Source of the DNA: Sphingomonas sp.
Lineage (GTDB): Bacteria; Pseudomonadota; Alphaproteobacteria; Sphingomonadales; Sphingomonadaceae
DNA length: 64,000 nt
NCBI RefSeq assembly: GCF_013816785.1
Contig: NZ_JACDDV010000002.1
Coordinates: 1 to 64,000 of the forward strand
Direction of reading: 5' to 3'
Within the stretch, counting starts at the first letter, position 1; each line of letters opens with the position of its first letter. The translations under genes were made by a program, and so were the position numbers. The notes under the pieces are model-generated. The model did no database searches, was not told the origin of the DNA, and saw only the letters and a program-made list of their open reading frames with translations. Below are positions 1 to 9,276 of the stretch, one piece after another.

Positions 1-1089
1 GCGATGCTCACCAAGGAATTGCGCGCCGATCTGGGTGTGATGATTTCGGCTAGCCACAACCCGTTCGCCGACAATGGCATCAAGCTGTTTGGCCCCGACG
101 GCTATAAGCTCAGCGACGATGACGAGATGGCGATCGAGGCGCGCCTGGAGTCCCCGTCGAAGCTGGTCGATGCTGAAAAGATCGGCCGCGCCAAGCGGAT
201 CGACGACGCGCGGGGGCGCTATATCCATTTCGCCAAGTCGACCTTTCCCGAGACTCTCAGGCTCGACGGGCTCAAGGTGGTGATCGATTGCGCCAATGGT
301 GCCGCCTATCAGGTCGCTCCGGAGGCGCTGTGGGAACTGGGCGCCGAAGTGGTCGCGCTGGGCACCAGCCCCAACGGCACGAACATCAACGATGGCTGCG
401 GGTCGACCTCGCCCGATATTCTGAGCGAGACGGTGGTGGCTTCGGGCGCCGACCTGGGGCTGGCGCTCGATGGCGACGCGGACCGGTTGATTGTCGCGGA
501 CGAAAAGGGGCGGCTGGTCGACGGCGACCAGCTGATGGCGTTGATCGCGCTGGCCCAACATCGACGCGGGACGCTCACGGGTGGGGCCCTGGTGGCGACG
601 GTGATGTCCAACCTCGGGCTCGAGCGGAAGCTGGCCGACGAGGGTGTGGGCATGCACCGCACCAAGGTCGGCGACCGTCATGTGCTCGAGGCCATGCGTC
701 GGCTGGGCTGCAACGTCGGCGGCGAGCAGTCGGGGCACATCATCCTGACCGACCATGCGACCACCGGGGATGGGCTGGTCGCGGGCTTGCAGATCCTCGC
801 CGCGCTGGTCGAGAGCGGCAAGGCGGCGAGCGAGGTGCTGCACATGTTCGATCCGGTGCCGCAGCTGCTGAAGAATGTTCGCTATGCCGGCGGGCGGCCG
901 TTAATGGATGAGACGGTCAAGGCGGTCATCGCCGAGGCCGAGGCCGAACTCGACGGGCGCGGGCGGCTGGTGATCCGCAAGTCGGGGACCGAACCGCTGA
1001 TCCGGGTGATGGCCGAGGGCGACGATCCCAAGCTTGTAAAGAAGCTGGTCGACCGCATTTGCGATGCAGTGAGCGAGGCGGCGACCTGA
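1..1089 (+). CDS. glmM: phosphoglucosamine mutase GlmM (5' truncated by window edge)
   Basis: Interconverts glucosamine-6-phosphate and glucosamine-1-phosphate on the cytosolic route to UDP-GlcNAc. The visible protein has the phosphoserine loop SASHNP right at the start, the metal loop DGDADR near visible residue 156, the sugar-binding GGEQSGH near 240 and the phosphate-binding RKSGTEP near 325. These are the four canonical motifs of the alpha-D-phosphohexomutase family in the right order. The frame is open from base 1, and the ATG at base 4 lies inside the conserved region just before the serine loop. The gene is therefore cut at the window edge, missing roughly 80-90 N-terminal residues of a family normally near 445. 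thiD follows after about 105 bp on the same strand. Confidence 0.96.
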   Translation, partial: AMLTKELRADLGVMISASHNPFADNGIKLFGPDGYKLSDDDEMAIEARLESPSKLVDAEKIGRAKRIDDARGRYIHFAKSTFPETLRLDGLKVVIDCANGAAYQVAPEALWELGAEVVALGTSPNGTNINDGCGSTSPDILSETVVASGADLGLALDGDADRLIVADEKGRLVDGDQLMALIALAQHRRGTLTGGALVATVMSNLGLERKLADEGVGMHRTKVGDRHVLEAMRRLGCNVGGEQSGHIILTDHATTGDGLVAGLQILAALVESGKAASEVLHMFDPVPQLLKNVRYAGGRPLMDETVKAVIAEAEAELDGRGRLVIRKSGTEPLIRVMAEGDDPKLVKKLVDRICDAVSEAAT

Positions 1090-1195
1090 TGCTTGAGATG
1101 CAGCCCGATTGCGAGAAGCGCGGGATCGACCGCCCGGCGCGATCGGGCGCCAATCTGAAGTGGCATCCAGCCTCGACAATCCGGAAACATCAAGG

Positions 1196-2362
1196 ATGAG
1201 CACGGTCCGCGTCCTTGCCATCGCCGGGTCGGATTCAGGAGGCGGCGCGGGCATCCAGGCCGACATCAAGACCATCACCATGCTCGGCGGCCATGCGATG
1301 ACGGCGGTCACCGCGATCACCGCCCAGAACACCGAAGGGGTAAGCGCGGTCCATGCGGTGCCGACCGAGATCGTGCTGGCGCAGATCGACGCGGTGGTCG
1401 GCGATATCGGAGTCGACGCGGTCAAGATCGGGATGATCGGATCGCCGTTCACCGCGCTCCACATCGCGGCGAAGCTGGAAGCGCTCGCGGTGCCGGTGGT
1501 GTTCGATCCGGTGATGACCGCGACCAGCGGCGCCAACCTGGCCGACGAAGCGACCATCGCCGCGTTCGGCAGGCTGATGGACGTATCGACCATCGTCACG
1601 CCCAACCTGCCCGAACTGCGCCGCTTGACGAGCGAAGAGGATGAAGTCGCGGCGGCGTTGCAGCTGGTCTCGAAACATCGCTGCGCGGTGCTGATCAAGG
1701 GTGGTCATGAGGAAGGCGACGCGCTCGCCGACGCGCTGATCGAGGAAGATAATATGACCAGCTGGCAGGGCCAACGGATCGACACCACCAGCACTCATGG
1801 CACCGGCTGCACGCTAGCCAGCGCAATTGCCTATTATCTCGGCCGCGGGCTCGGCCTTGCCCAGTCGGTCGAGCGGGCGCGGCTGTTCGTGCGCATGGCG
1901 CTGCACGAGGCGCCGGGCCTCGGCAAGGGGCATGGGCCGCTAGGCCAGCAGGCGGTGCGGCTCGATACCGGCATGGGCCTGAGGCTCAACCAAGTGACCG
2001 TCACCGGCAACGATTATGCCAAGATGGTCAACTTTTATCGGGCGCTCGGCCTCAAGCAGATCATCGACAGTCCGGACAACCAATATGCCCGGTTTGAGAC
2101 CAACGGCGGGGCGACCTTCTCGGTCCAGTGCGACCCCGAGGAGACCGTGTCCGAGACCACGGCCATCTATTTCGAGTGTGATGACCTGGATGAGCGGGTC
2201 GAGCGGCTGGCGCGATCGGGCATCCCATTCGAGCACGGCCCGCGCGGCCAGCCGTGGATGTGGCGCGAAGCTCGACTGCGCGACCCTTCAGGCAACACCA
2301 TTTTCCTTTATCGCGCGGGCGAGGCGAGACGCTACCCGCCGTGGCGAATCGCTGACGCCTGA
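1196..2362 (+). CDS. thiD: ThiD (HMP/HMP-P kinase) fused to a C-terminal VOC/glyoxalase-like domain
   Basis: 388 residues. Residues 1 to about 260 are a ribokinase-fold hydroxymethylpyrimidine / phosphomethylpyrimidine kinase of thiamine biosynthesis. They show the N-terminal GSDSGGGAGIQAD substrate loop (residues 11-23), PNLPE near 136 and the catalytic anion-hole motif HGTGC near 201. Residues from about 264 to 388 are a vicinal-oxygen-chelate (glyoxalase/bleomycin-resistance) domain, with a LNQVTV first strand, FYRALGLK helix and a terminal LRDPSGNTIFLY. The reading frame is continuous across the junction with no internal stop. The ATG at 1196 begins MSTVRV, directly before the kinase fold; the track start at 1109 adds 29 non-homologous-looking residues. 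An AAGG abuts the start with very short spacing, so the ribosome site is weak. The kinase role is secure; the VOC substrate cannot be told. Confidence 0.9.
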   Translation: MSTVRVLAIAGSDSGGGAGIQADIKTITMLGGHAMTAVTAITAQNTEGVSAVHAVPTEIVLAQIDAVVGDIGVDAVKIGMIGSPFTALHIAAKLEALAVPVVFDPVMTATSGANLADEATIAAFGRLMDVSTIVTPNLPELRRLTSEEDEVAAALQLVSKHRCAVLIKGGHEEGDALADALIEEDNMTSWQGQRIDTTSTHGTGCTLASAIAYYLGRGLGLAQSVERARLFVRMALHEAPGLGKGHGPLGQQAVRLDTGMGLRLNQVTVTGNDYAKMVNFYRALGLKQIIDSPDNQYARFETNGGATFSVQCDPEETVSETTAIYFECDDLDERVERLARSGIPFEHGPRGQPWMWREARLRDPSGNTIFLYRAGEARRYPPWRIADA

Positions 2363-2363
2363 T

Positions 2364-2405
2364 TTCACGCGAAGCGTGAAGCAAGAAAATAGGAACTATT
2401 TTTTT
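2364..2405 (+). terminator. tandem hairpins with T-run after thiD
   Basis: Directly after the thiD stop lie two perfect 7-bp hairpins, both closing on a GAA loop: TTCACGC-GAA-GCGTGAA (2364-2380) and AAAATAG-GAA-CTATTTT (2386-2402). The second runs into a stretch of seven Ts ending at 2405. The second plus its T-run looks like an intrinsic terminator separating thiD from rnhB. The role of the first is not clear. Confidence 0.6.
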
Positions 2406-2446
2406 CTGGCTTCGCCAAAGGGTGCCTTCTGGCATAGGCTGGCGCG

Positions 2447-3064
2447 ATGATTGCGGGAGTCGATGAGGCGGGGCGGGGGCCGTTGGCGGGGCCGGTGGTG
2501 GCTGCGGCGGTGGTGCTATGCGGCAAGGAGATCCGCGGGCTGGCCGACAGCAAGGTGCTGGCCGCCGCCGAGCGCACCAAGCTGGCGAAACGAATTCGGG
2601 AGCGGTGTCATGTCGGGGTTGGCCTGGCCAGCGTCGCGGAGATCGACGCGATCAACATTTTCCAGGCGACGATGCTGGCGATGGCCCGCGCGGTTGAGGC
2701 GCTGTGCGCGGTGATTGGCTGCGATCCGCTGCAGGTGCTGATCGACGGCAATCTGACCCCGCGCGGACGGCGCGAGGAATGGCGCTGGCCGGCCCGCGCG
2801 ATCGTCGGCGGCGACGCGAGGGAGCGCTGCATCTCGGCCGCGTCGATCGTCGCCAAGGTCCATCGTGACGCGCTGATGACCGCCGAGCATGAGCGGCTGC
2901 CGCACTATGGTTTCGCGCGCCACAAGGGCTATGGCACGCCCGAGCATCTCGCCGCGCTGCGCCAGCACGGGCCTTGTGAATTGCACCGCCGTAGCTTCGC
3001 GCCGGTGGCCCAGTGTCAGCTTTTCCAGGGTTTGAGTCTTTACGGCCACACCACAAGGGATTGA
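2447..3064 (+). CDS. rnhB: ribonuclease HII
   Basis: Cleaves the RNA strand of RNA/DNA hybrids and removes misincorporated ribonucleotides from chromosomal DNA. The 205-residue protein has the family signature [13 protein letters not shown] at residues 4-16, containing the catalytic Asp6-Glu7 pair. It also has LIDGN near 99 with the next acidic ligand, and [11 protein letters not shown] near 131-141. Length matches the family (about 200). The start ATG sits three codons before the signature, as usual. The gene lies 84 bp after thiD behind a terminator-like structure, and 155 bp before ccrM. rnhB next to ccrM is a familiar pairing in alphaproteobacteria. Confidence 0.97.
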   Translation: MIAGVDEAGRGPLAGPVVAAAVVLCGKEIRGLADSKVLAAAERTKLAKRIRERCHVGVGLASVAEIDAINIFQATMLAMARAVEALCAVIGCDPLQVLIDGNLTPRGRREEWRWPARAIVGGDARERCISAASIVAKVHRDALMTAEHERLPHYGFARHKGYGTPEHLAALRQHGPCELHRRSFAPVAQCQLFQGLSLYGHTTRD

Positions 3065-3101
3065 GTAAGACCCGCAGTTCCGGCCCTATATTTTGTGCCC
3101 T

Positions 3102-3117
3102 GACTCGTGGCGGATTC
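3102..3117. promoter_or_regulatory. GANTC pair 1 upstream of ccrM
   Basis: GACTC at 3102-3106 and GATTC at 3113-3117 match the CcrM recognition sequence GANTC, with starts 11 bp apart. They lie 103-118 bp before the ccrM start codon, inside the 155-bp intergenic region. In Caulobacter the ccrM promoter itself carries GANTC sites whose methylation represses it. The same autoregulation is inferred here. Confidence 0.6.
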
Positions 3118-3169
3118 CGTTTGTTCTTATGCCTCCGGGGCGCCCAAACATAGCCGCGGCCTTGACCGC

Positions 3170-3185
3170 GACTCCCGCCTGACTC
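3170..3185. promoter_or_regulatory. GANTC pair 2 upstream of ccrM
   Basis: GACTC at 3170-3174 and GACTC at 3181-3185 form a second pair with the same 11-bp start-to-start spacing as the first. They lie 35-50 bp before the ccrM start, where a promoter or 5' leader would be expected. The geometry suggests methylation-sensitive control of the promoter or of a regulator binding there (inference). Confidence 0.6.
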
Positions 3186-3201
3186 ATCGGTGGAGGGATA
3201 A

Positions 3202-4359
<1,158 letters not shown>

Positions 4360-4366
4360 GCGAGCG

Positions 4367-5425
4367 ATGCGAACCCTTCTCCGCCCCACGGGCTTCGTCG
4401 ATTCGCCGTTCGGGCAGGACGGTAAAGTCGCAAGGCTGGCGGGGGGCCTAAGCTGGTTCGCGTCGGTCGAACTGGTCCACGAAGATGGCACGCGCGAACT
4501 GGTGCCTGTCGAGGGGGTCGAGGCACGGTTTGACGCGGCTATGGCGGCAGATTGGGCGCGGATCGTCGCGCCGCGCGCGCCTTTGATCATGGGCACGCGC
4601 ACGATCCGACTCGACCAGCCTCAGGTGATGGGGATCATCAACGCAACCCCCGACAGCTTTTCGGATGGCGGCGTCTATGCCGACGCGACCGCTGCGACCG
4701 AAGCCGGCGCGACGATGACAGCGCAGGGCGCCGCCCTGATCGATGTCGGGGGCGAGTCGACCCGGCCGGGCGCGAGCGAAGTATGGGAGGGCGACGAGAT
4801 CGAGCGTGTCCTGCCGGTCGTACAACAGCTCGCCGCGGGCGGCACGGCGGTGTCGATCGACACGCGCAAGTCGGGGGTTATGAGCGCGGCGATCGGCGCG
4901 GGCGCGGGGCTGGTCAACGATGTGTCGGCGCTGACCTGGGATCCGCAATCGGCGGAAGTGGTCGCCAACGCCGGCGTGGCAGTGGTGTTGATGCACCATC
5001 GGGGCGACCCGGCGACGATGCAGGACGCGCCGCGATACGACGACGTGCTGGTCGAAGTGTTCGAATGGCTCGAGGATCGGGTCGCGGCGGCGCTGGAGGC
5101 GGGAGTCGACCGCGCCAACATTCTGGTCGATCCGGGCATCGGGTTCGGAAAGTCGGTGGCCCATAATCTCGAACTGCTCAACGGTCTGGCGCTACTTCAC
5201 GGGCTGGGCTGCCCGATCGTCGTCGGCGCGAGCCGCAAGCGGATGATCGGCGCGCTGGCGGGCGAGGCGCCCGCCGACCAGCGGCTCGCCGGTAGTCTAG
5301 CGCTGGCGCTGAAGGCGGTCGAGCAAGGCGCACAGATGGTCCGTGTCCACGACGTGCCCGAGACCGTTCAGGCGCTCAAGGCGTGGCGCGGGTTGCGCGA
5401 CGCCGCCCTGACTCCGCGGGCTTGA
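4367..5425 (+). CDS. folP: dihydropteroate synthase
   Basis: Condenses 6-hydroxymethyl-dihydropterin diphosphate with p-aminobenzoate in folate synthesis. Both family signatures are present: MGIINATPDSFSDGG at residues 88-102 and GGESTRPGA near 128-136. SIDTRKS, NDVSAL, VDPGIGFGKS and VGASRKRMIG follow in order. The ATG at 4367 is 7 bp after the ccrM stop and gives 352 residues; the longer track ORF reads back through ccrM in another frame. About 85 residues precede the barrel, so the protein is longer than the usual ~280. The last 50 bp overlap the convergent lipoprotein gene. Confidence 0.95.
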   Translation: MRTLLRPTGFVDSPFGQDGKVARLAGGLSWFASVELVHEDGTRELVPVEGVEARFDAAMAADWARIVAPRAPLIMGTRTIRLDQPQVMGIINATPDSFSDGGVYADATAATEAGATMTAQGAALIDVGGESTRPGASEVWEGDEIERVLPVVQQLAAGGTAVSIDTRKSGVMSAAIGAGAGLVNDVSALTWDPQSAEVVANAGVAVVLMHHRGDPATMQDAPRYDDVLVEVFEWLEDRVAAALEAGVDRANILVDPGIGFGKSVAHNLELLNGLALLHGLGCPIVVGASRKRMIGALAGEAPADQRLAGSLALALKAVEQGAQMVRVHDVPETVQALKAWRGLRDAALTPRA

Positions 5426-6134
5426 ACACCACCACCATCGGCCCGAGGTCGGCAAAAGCGTCCATGCGGTTGTCGACCGGATCCCACAGCGAACTGACCG
5501 AGCCGTCGAAGTAGAGCGCATCGCGGACCCCGACCCGCTCGCGCATGAAGCGGGCCAGCTTGCCGAACGACACTGCATCCAGGCTGATCACGAAATGCGC
5601 TCCACCCTTATAGTCGATCCCCACCGCGTTGCGGACGAAATGCGACGCGCCATCGCGATCGATGCGCGGGTTCATCTGCCCGCCAATCAGCAACATCGGC
5701 CCCGATTGGGTCGCATATTCGATGGTGGGCGTGGGTCCGACCCGATCGCTGGTGACGGCCTCGACCGCACCATTGTCGCGCACCAGGAAAACCCCGTTGG
5801 GCATCAGATGGAAATTGCCGAATCCCTTGCGGCGGTTGATTGCGTGGACCTCACGCCCCTTCTCGACCATCAGCCCGACCGGCTTGCCGGCATCGTCGAA
5901 CATGCCGGCGTTCATGGCGAAGGCGACGTTGCCGGCACGTTCGCCGAGCGCTGCCTGGAGCGCCGCAAAGCTGCGATATCCACTATGAATTTCGATCTTG
6001 CCGCGACCAGGCTCGCAAACGGTAAAGGCGGTGCTTTCGAACCGCTCGTCGTGACAGGGAGATTTGGGGGGCGCGGGCGGGGGCGCGGTCGGCGAGCAGC
6101 CGGTCATCAGGAGCAGGAAGGGCCAGGGCCGCAT
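5376..6134 (-). CDS. phosphodiester glycosidase family (NAGPA/DUF2233) lipoprotein
   Basis: 252 residues. The N-terminus is a short hydrophobic stretch ending in LLLMTGC, a plausible lipobox with Cys13, so an envelope lipoprotein is likely. The body has AFAMNAGMFDD, then PVGLMVEKGR and NGVFLV, followed by TQSGPMLL, FVRNAVGID and LYFDGSVSSLW. These are the recurring motifs of the phosphodiester glycosidase domain, named after the mammalian uncovering enzyme NAGPA; YigE-like bacterial members share them. The natural substrate of bacterial members is not settled. Its 3' end overlaps folP by 50 bp tail to tail, and folP coding constraints probably shape its C-terminal basic tail. Confidence 0.85.
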   Translation of the reverse strand: MRPWPFLLLMTGCSPTAPPPAPPKSPCHDERFESTAFTVCEPGRGKIEIHSGYRSFAALQAALGERAGNVAFAMNAGMFDDAGKPVGLMVEKGREVHAINRRKGFGNFHLMPNGVFLVRDNGAVEAVTSDRVGPTPTIEYATQSGPMLLIGGQMNPRIDRDGASHFVRNAVGIDYKGGAHFVISLDAVSFGKLARFMRERVGVRDALYFDGSVSSLWDPVDNRMDAFADLGPMVVVFKPAESGRRRATRATP

Positions 6135-6152
6135 CGTGTGACCTTGGCGGCG

Positions 6153-7589
6153 TCAGGCGGCGGTGTCGATGCCCAGTTCGCCCAATTTGCGATAGAGGGT
6201 CGAGCGACCGATGCCGAGGCGGCGGGCGACTTCGGTCATGCGGCCGCGATAATGGCCGATGGCGAGGCGGATGATGTCGGCTTCGATGTCCTCGAGGCTG
6301 CGCAAATGGCCGTCCTGCCGGTAGAGCGTTACCTGCGCAGCGCCGGACATGGCGGCGTCGGCCGAAGCCTGGCCGATGTCGGTGGCGACGTCGCTGCGGC
6401 GCCCGGTGAAGCGCGATTGAACGGCGATATGCGGGAAATCATCGGCGGTCAGCGAATGGCCTTCGGTCTGCAGCGCGGACCGGAACAATACGCCGGCGAG
6501 CTGCCGGACATTTCCCGGCCAGCCGTAGCGCATCAGCACGGCCAGCGCGTCATTGCCGATCGACAGCGGGCGCATTCCCGGCTCGCTGGCGAAACGGGTG
6601 AGGAAATGGCGGGCGAGCGCAGGAATATCGCCGCTCCGCTCGCGCAGGGGCGAAAGGGTGACGGTGGTCGCCCCGATTCGATCGGCCAAGTCGGGATCGA
6701 AATCGTTGGGCAGTGGGCGGCTGGATGTGGCGATCAACCGGACATCGACCGAATTGGACCCGTTGCAACCGACCGGCCGAACTTCGCCAGTGGCCAGGAC
6801 TCGGTCAAGTTTCTGCTGCGTTTCAAGGGGCAGCGTACCGATCTCGTCAAGCAGCAGCGTGCCGCCGTCGGCCTCGACCAGCCTGCCGGTCTTTTCCGCG
6901 AAGGCACCGGGAAAGGCGCCGGGGACATGGCCGAATAGCGCCGATTCGATGGCATTGGGCGCGATCGACTTGCAGTCGAGCTGGACCAGAGGACCGCGAG
7001 CGCGAAGGCTCGCGTGATGGATCGCGCGCGCGAAAGTTTCCTTGCCGCTGCCTGGTTCACCGAAAATCAGGACGGGAAGGCGGTTGCGCGCGCCCTTCGC
7101 GGCGACCGCGAGAGCGGCGCGGAAATCGGGCGCGGCGCCGACCAGCTGATCGAGCGACAATATGGGCGCAATCTTTTCCGACAAGGGAGCAAGCTCGCCC
7201 GGCGCTCGGCGGCGATCGGCGTGCGAGGCCAGCGCGTCGAGCAGGCGTTCGGGCGCGATCGGCTTGGCAAGGTAATCGGACGCGCCGGCGCGCATCGCCT
7301 CGACCGCCAGCGCGACCGAGCCGCCGTCGGCGAGCACGATCACCGGCAGTTCGGCGCGGCACGAGCGCAGTGCCGCGATCAGCGCGGGGCTTTGGTCCGC
7401 CGCCCAACTCGACAGGACCGCGGCGCGGACTTCGCGCCCATGGGGTCCCTGGAGCAAGCCTACTGCGGTCTCGGCGCAGACGGCGCCGACTGTGCTCCAG
7501 CCCGCGCGCGAGGCGACCGACGCCAGCTGCCGCCGCTCATTTGCGTCGGCATCGACCAGCAGCAGGGACCGCAAGACTTCGTCGGGCAT
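6153..7589 (-). CDS. NtrC-type response regulator with degenerate receiver and variant GAFTGA loop
   Basis: 478 residues. A CheY-like receiver (about 5-120) keeps the strand-5 Lys (DYLAKPI) but has Ser-Ser-Trp where the phospho-acceptor Asp should be (around residue 60). An AAA+ domain follows with Walker A GEPGSGKE (177-184), Walker B GTLLLDEIG (243-251) and the PLRER..DI segment. A C-terminal Fis-type helix-turn-helix (MTEVARRLGIGRSTLYRKL) ends the protein. The sigma-54-contacting loop reads GAFPGA instead of GAFTGA. The start at 7589 is chosen because GGAGAAG lies about 5 nt upstream; the longer track ORF runs into the divergent gene. A DNA-binding regulator, possibly acting without phosphorylation and perhaps without classical sigma-54 activation (inference). 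Confidence 0.9.
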   Translation of the reverse strand: MPDEVLRSLLLVDADANERRQLASVASRAGWSTVGAVCAETAVGLLQGPHGREVRAAVLSSWAADQSPALIAALRSCRAELPVIVLADGGSVALAVEAMRAGASDYLAKPIAPERLLDALASHADRRRAPGELAPLSEKIAPILSLDQLVGAAPDFRAALAVAAKGARNRLPVLIFGEPGSGKETFARAIHHASLRARGPLVQLDCKSIAPNAIESALFGHVPGAFPGAFAEKTGRLVEADGGTLLLDEIGTLPLETQQKLDRVLATGEVRPVGCNGSNSVDVRLIATSSRPLPNDFDPDLADRIGATTVTLSPLRERSGDIPALARHFLTRFASEPGMRPLSIGNDALAVLMRYGWPGNVRQLAGVLFRSALQTEGHSLTADDFPHIAVQSRFTGRRSDVATDIGQASADAAMSGAAQVTLYRQDGHLRSLEDIEADIIRLAIGHYRGRMTEVARRLGIGRSTLYRKLGELGIDTAA

Positions 7590-7722
7590 CGGCTTCTCCG
7601 TCCGGCAAGCATATCGACGAGGAGTAAAGGGCAGCTTAAGCACTGGCGAAAAAGGCGCTTGGGCGGCGACGGCAGGCTTGTTAAGACGCCTGCCAACGAT
7701 CGTTTCACCAAGGGAAATCGCC

Positions 7723-7872
7723 ATGGCCGCCGACGAGGCTCATCCGACCGTTACCGAAATGGATTACCCGGCGCATGAGCGCAATTATTCGGGCTTCATC
7801 AACCTGTTCAAATGGGGGACGGTCGGCGCAGCGATCATCGCTGCCATTGTCCTCTATATCATCGCCAACTAG
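7723..7872 (+). CDS. aa3-type cytochrome c oxidase subunit IV (small)
   Basis: A 49-residue protein with a short polar N-terminus (ERNYSGFINLFKWG) and one C-terminal membrane helix (about residues 30-48). This is the architecture of the small bacterial aa3 oxidase subunit IV family found in alphaproteobacteria. The ATG at 7723 is preceded by AGGGAA at suitable distance; the track ORF starting at 7492 is an upstream read-through over the divergent regulator gene. It ends 9 bp before pntAA and is probably cotranscribed with it. Identification rests on length, sequence pattern and context. Confidence 0.85.
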   Translation: MAADEAHPTVTEMDYPAHERNYSGFINLFKWGTVGAAIIAAIVLYIIAN

Positions 7873-7881
7873 GCCGCCCGC

Positions 7882-9003
7882 TTGAAGATCGCGGTCCTCA
7901 AGGAGAGTGGCGAGGAGACGCGGGTCGCCGCCATCCCCGAAACGGTGAAGAAATTCAGCGCGCTGAGCGCCGCAATCGCGGTCGAGCAAGGGGCCGGGAC
8001 AAAGGCGTCGATCGCCGATCATGACTTCGAGACAGCGGGCGCGAGAGTCGCGCCGCGGGGCGAGGTTCTGAAAAACGCGGACATCATCCTGTGCGTGGCG
8101 GGGCCGGAGGCAGCAGCGCTGGCCAGCGCGACGCCCGGGGCGCTGCTGGTTGGGGCGCTCGACCCGGTACGGCGCGGCGCCGAGATCGCGGCATACGCCA
8201 CGGCCGGCATCGAGGCGCTGGCGATGGAATGGATGCCACGCATCACTCGCGCGCAATCGATGGACATATTGTCCTCCCAGTCGAACCTGGCAGGGTACAA
8301 GGCGGTGGTCGATGCCGCGTCCCTGTATGGACGCGCCTATCCAATGATGATGACCGCGGCCGGTACGGTCAGTCCGGCCAAGCTGTTCGTGATGGGAGTA
8401 GGGGTCGCCGGGCTGCAAGCGATCGCCACCGGGCGGCGACTCGGAGCGCAGGTCAGCGCGACCGATGTCCGTTCGGCAACACGCGAGCAGATCCAGTCAT
8501 TGGGTGCCAAGCCGATCTTCGTCGAGAATGTCGCCGGGATCGAAGGCGAAGGGCAGGGCGGCTATGCCGGCGAGACCAGCCCCGAATATCAGGCGGCGCA
8601 GGCCGAGCTGGTGTCGGGCCATATCGCTAAGCAGGACATCGTCATCACCACCGCGTTGATCCCTGGGCGGCCGGCGCCGCGGCTAATCAGCGATGCGCAG
8701 CTGGCGACGATGCGCCCCGGAAGCGTGATCGTCGACCTGGCGGCGGAGGCTGGAGGCAATGTCGAGGGCTGCGTCGCGGGCGAGACAATCGATCGCCACG
8801 GAGTGAAAATTGTCGGCGCGGTGCAACTGGCGCGCAGCCTGGCGGCCGACGCATCGGCGCTATATTCACGCAATCTGTACAATTTCCTCGCCGCCTTTTG
8901 GGACAAGGAGGCGGGCCTGGCGCTCCCCGACGAAGACGAGATTGTGAAAGCGATTCGCCTGACGCGCGCGGGCGCAGTGGTTCATGAACGAGTTCGGCCC
9001 TAG
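7882..9003 (+). CDS. pntAA: NAD(P) transhydrogenase subunit alpha part 1 (soluble NAD-binding)
   Basis: Soluble domain I of proton-translocating transhydrogenase, which drives hydride transfer from NADH to NADP+. 373 residues. It begins KIAVLKESGEETRVA, contains the membrane-domain-independent NAD fold with GVGVAGLQAIATGRRLGA (172-189), and has VIVDLAAEAGGNVEGC downstream. The start is a TTG (TTG AAG ATC) because no ATG lies before the conserved N-terminus. The next subunit, pntAB, normally adjacent, is displaced by 2.8 kb. Confidence 0.94.
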   Translation: MKIAVLKESGEETRVAAIPETVKKFSALSAAIAVEQGAGTKASIADHDFETAGARVAPRGEVLKNADIILCVAGPEAAALASATPGALLVGALDPVRRGAEIAAYATAGIEALAMEWMPRITRAQSMDILSSQSNLAGYKAVVDAASLYGRAYPMMMTAAGTVSPAKLFVMGVGVAGLQAIATGRRLGAQVSATDVRSATREQIQSLGAKPIFVENVAGIEGEGQGGYAGETSPEYQAAQAELVSGHIAKQDIVITTALIPGRPAPRLISDAQLATMRPGSVIVDLAAEAGGNVEGCVAGETIDRHGVKIVGAVQLARSLAADASALYSRNLYNFLAAFWDKEAGLALPDEDEIVKAIRLTRAGAVVHERVRP

Positions 9004-9192
9004 CCCGAGTCGCAGGCGGAAATCGGTCGCGAATTCGGCGATGCCCGGTCGATACGAAAAAGGCCCAGCGCACCCGTGACGGAGTGAGCCAAGCACAATT
9101 CAAATAGAGCGTAAACGACAAACAGCGATCTGCGCCGAACCGCAAATCGCCTTTTGTCTCAAATTGTTACCCGGCCGAGGCCGAGAAAATTG

Positions 9193-9276
9193 TTAGCCGC
9201 GACCGCCTACGCCGTCCCAGCCGCCGCCGAAGAGCCAAGTCCACAGCCCGCGGTTCGGGCGTTGAATCTTCTTCAT
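9193..9276 (-). CDS. candidate 27-residue Trp/Gly-rich peptide
   Basis: An unlisted short ORF, ATG at 9276 to TAA at 9193. It encodes a basic N-terminus (MKKIQRPNR), a hydrophobic/Trp stretch (LWTWLF) and a Gly-rich tail (GGGWDGVGGRG), with three Trp and ten Gly. A strong ribosome site AGGGGA sits 5 nt before the ATG. The gene lies 86 bp downstream of the EAL gene on the same strand. The gap holds AT-rich sequence with a TTGATA at 9344-9349 that could be a -35 element. I recognise no family; it could be a small membrane-active or signalling peptide, or a modified-peptide precursor without a nearby enzyme. Coding status rests on the start/SD/stop arrangement. Confidence 0.5.
   Translation of the reverse strand: MKKIQRPNRGLWTWLFGGGWDGVGGRG

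Noticed and set aside
1109-1195. Upstream extension of thiD
   Set aside because: The ThiD fold begins at MSTVRV (1196); upstream residues look random.
5595-6938. 447-residue plus-strand ORF
   Set aside because: It lies antisense to the phosphodiester glycosidase and NtrC-type genes, is rich in Gly/Arg/Ala with no motif, and is a GC-bias shadow.
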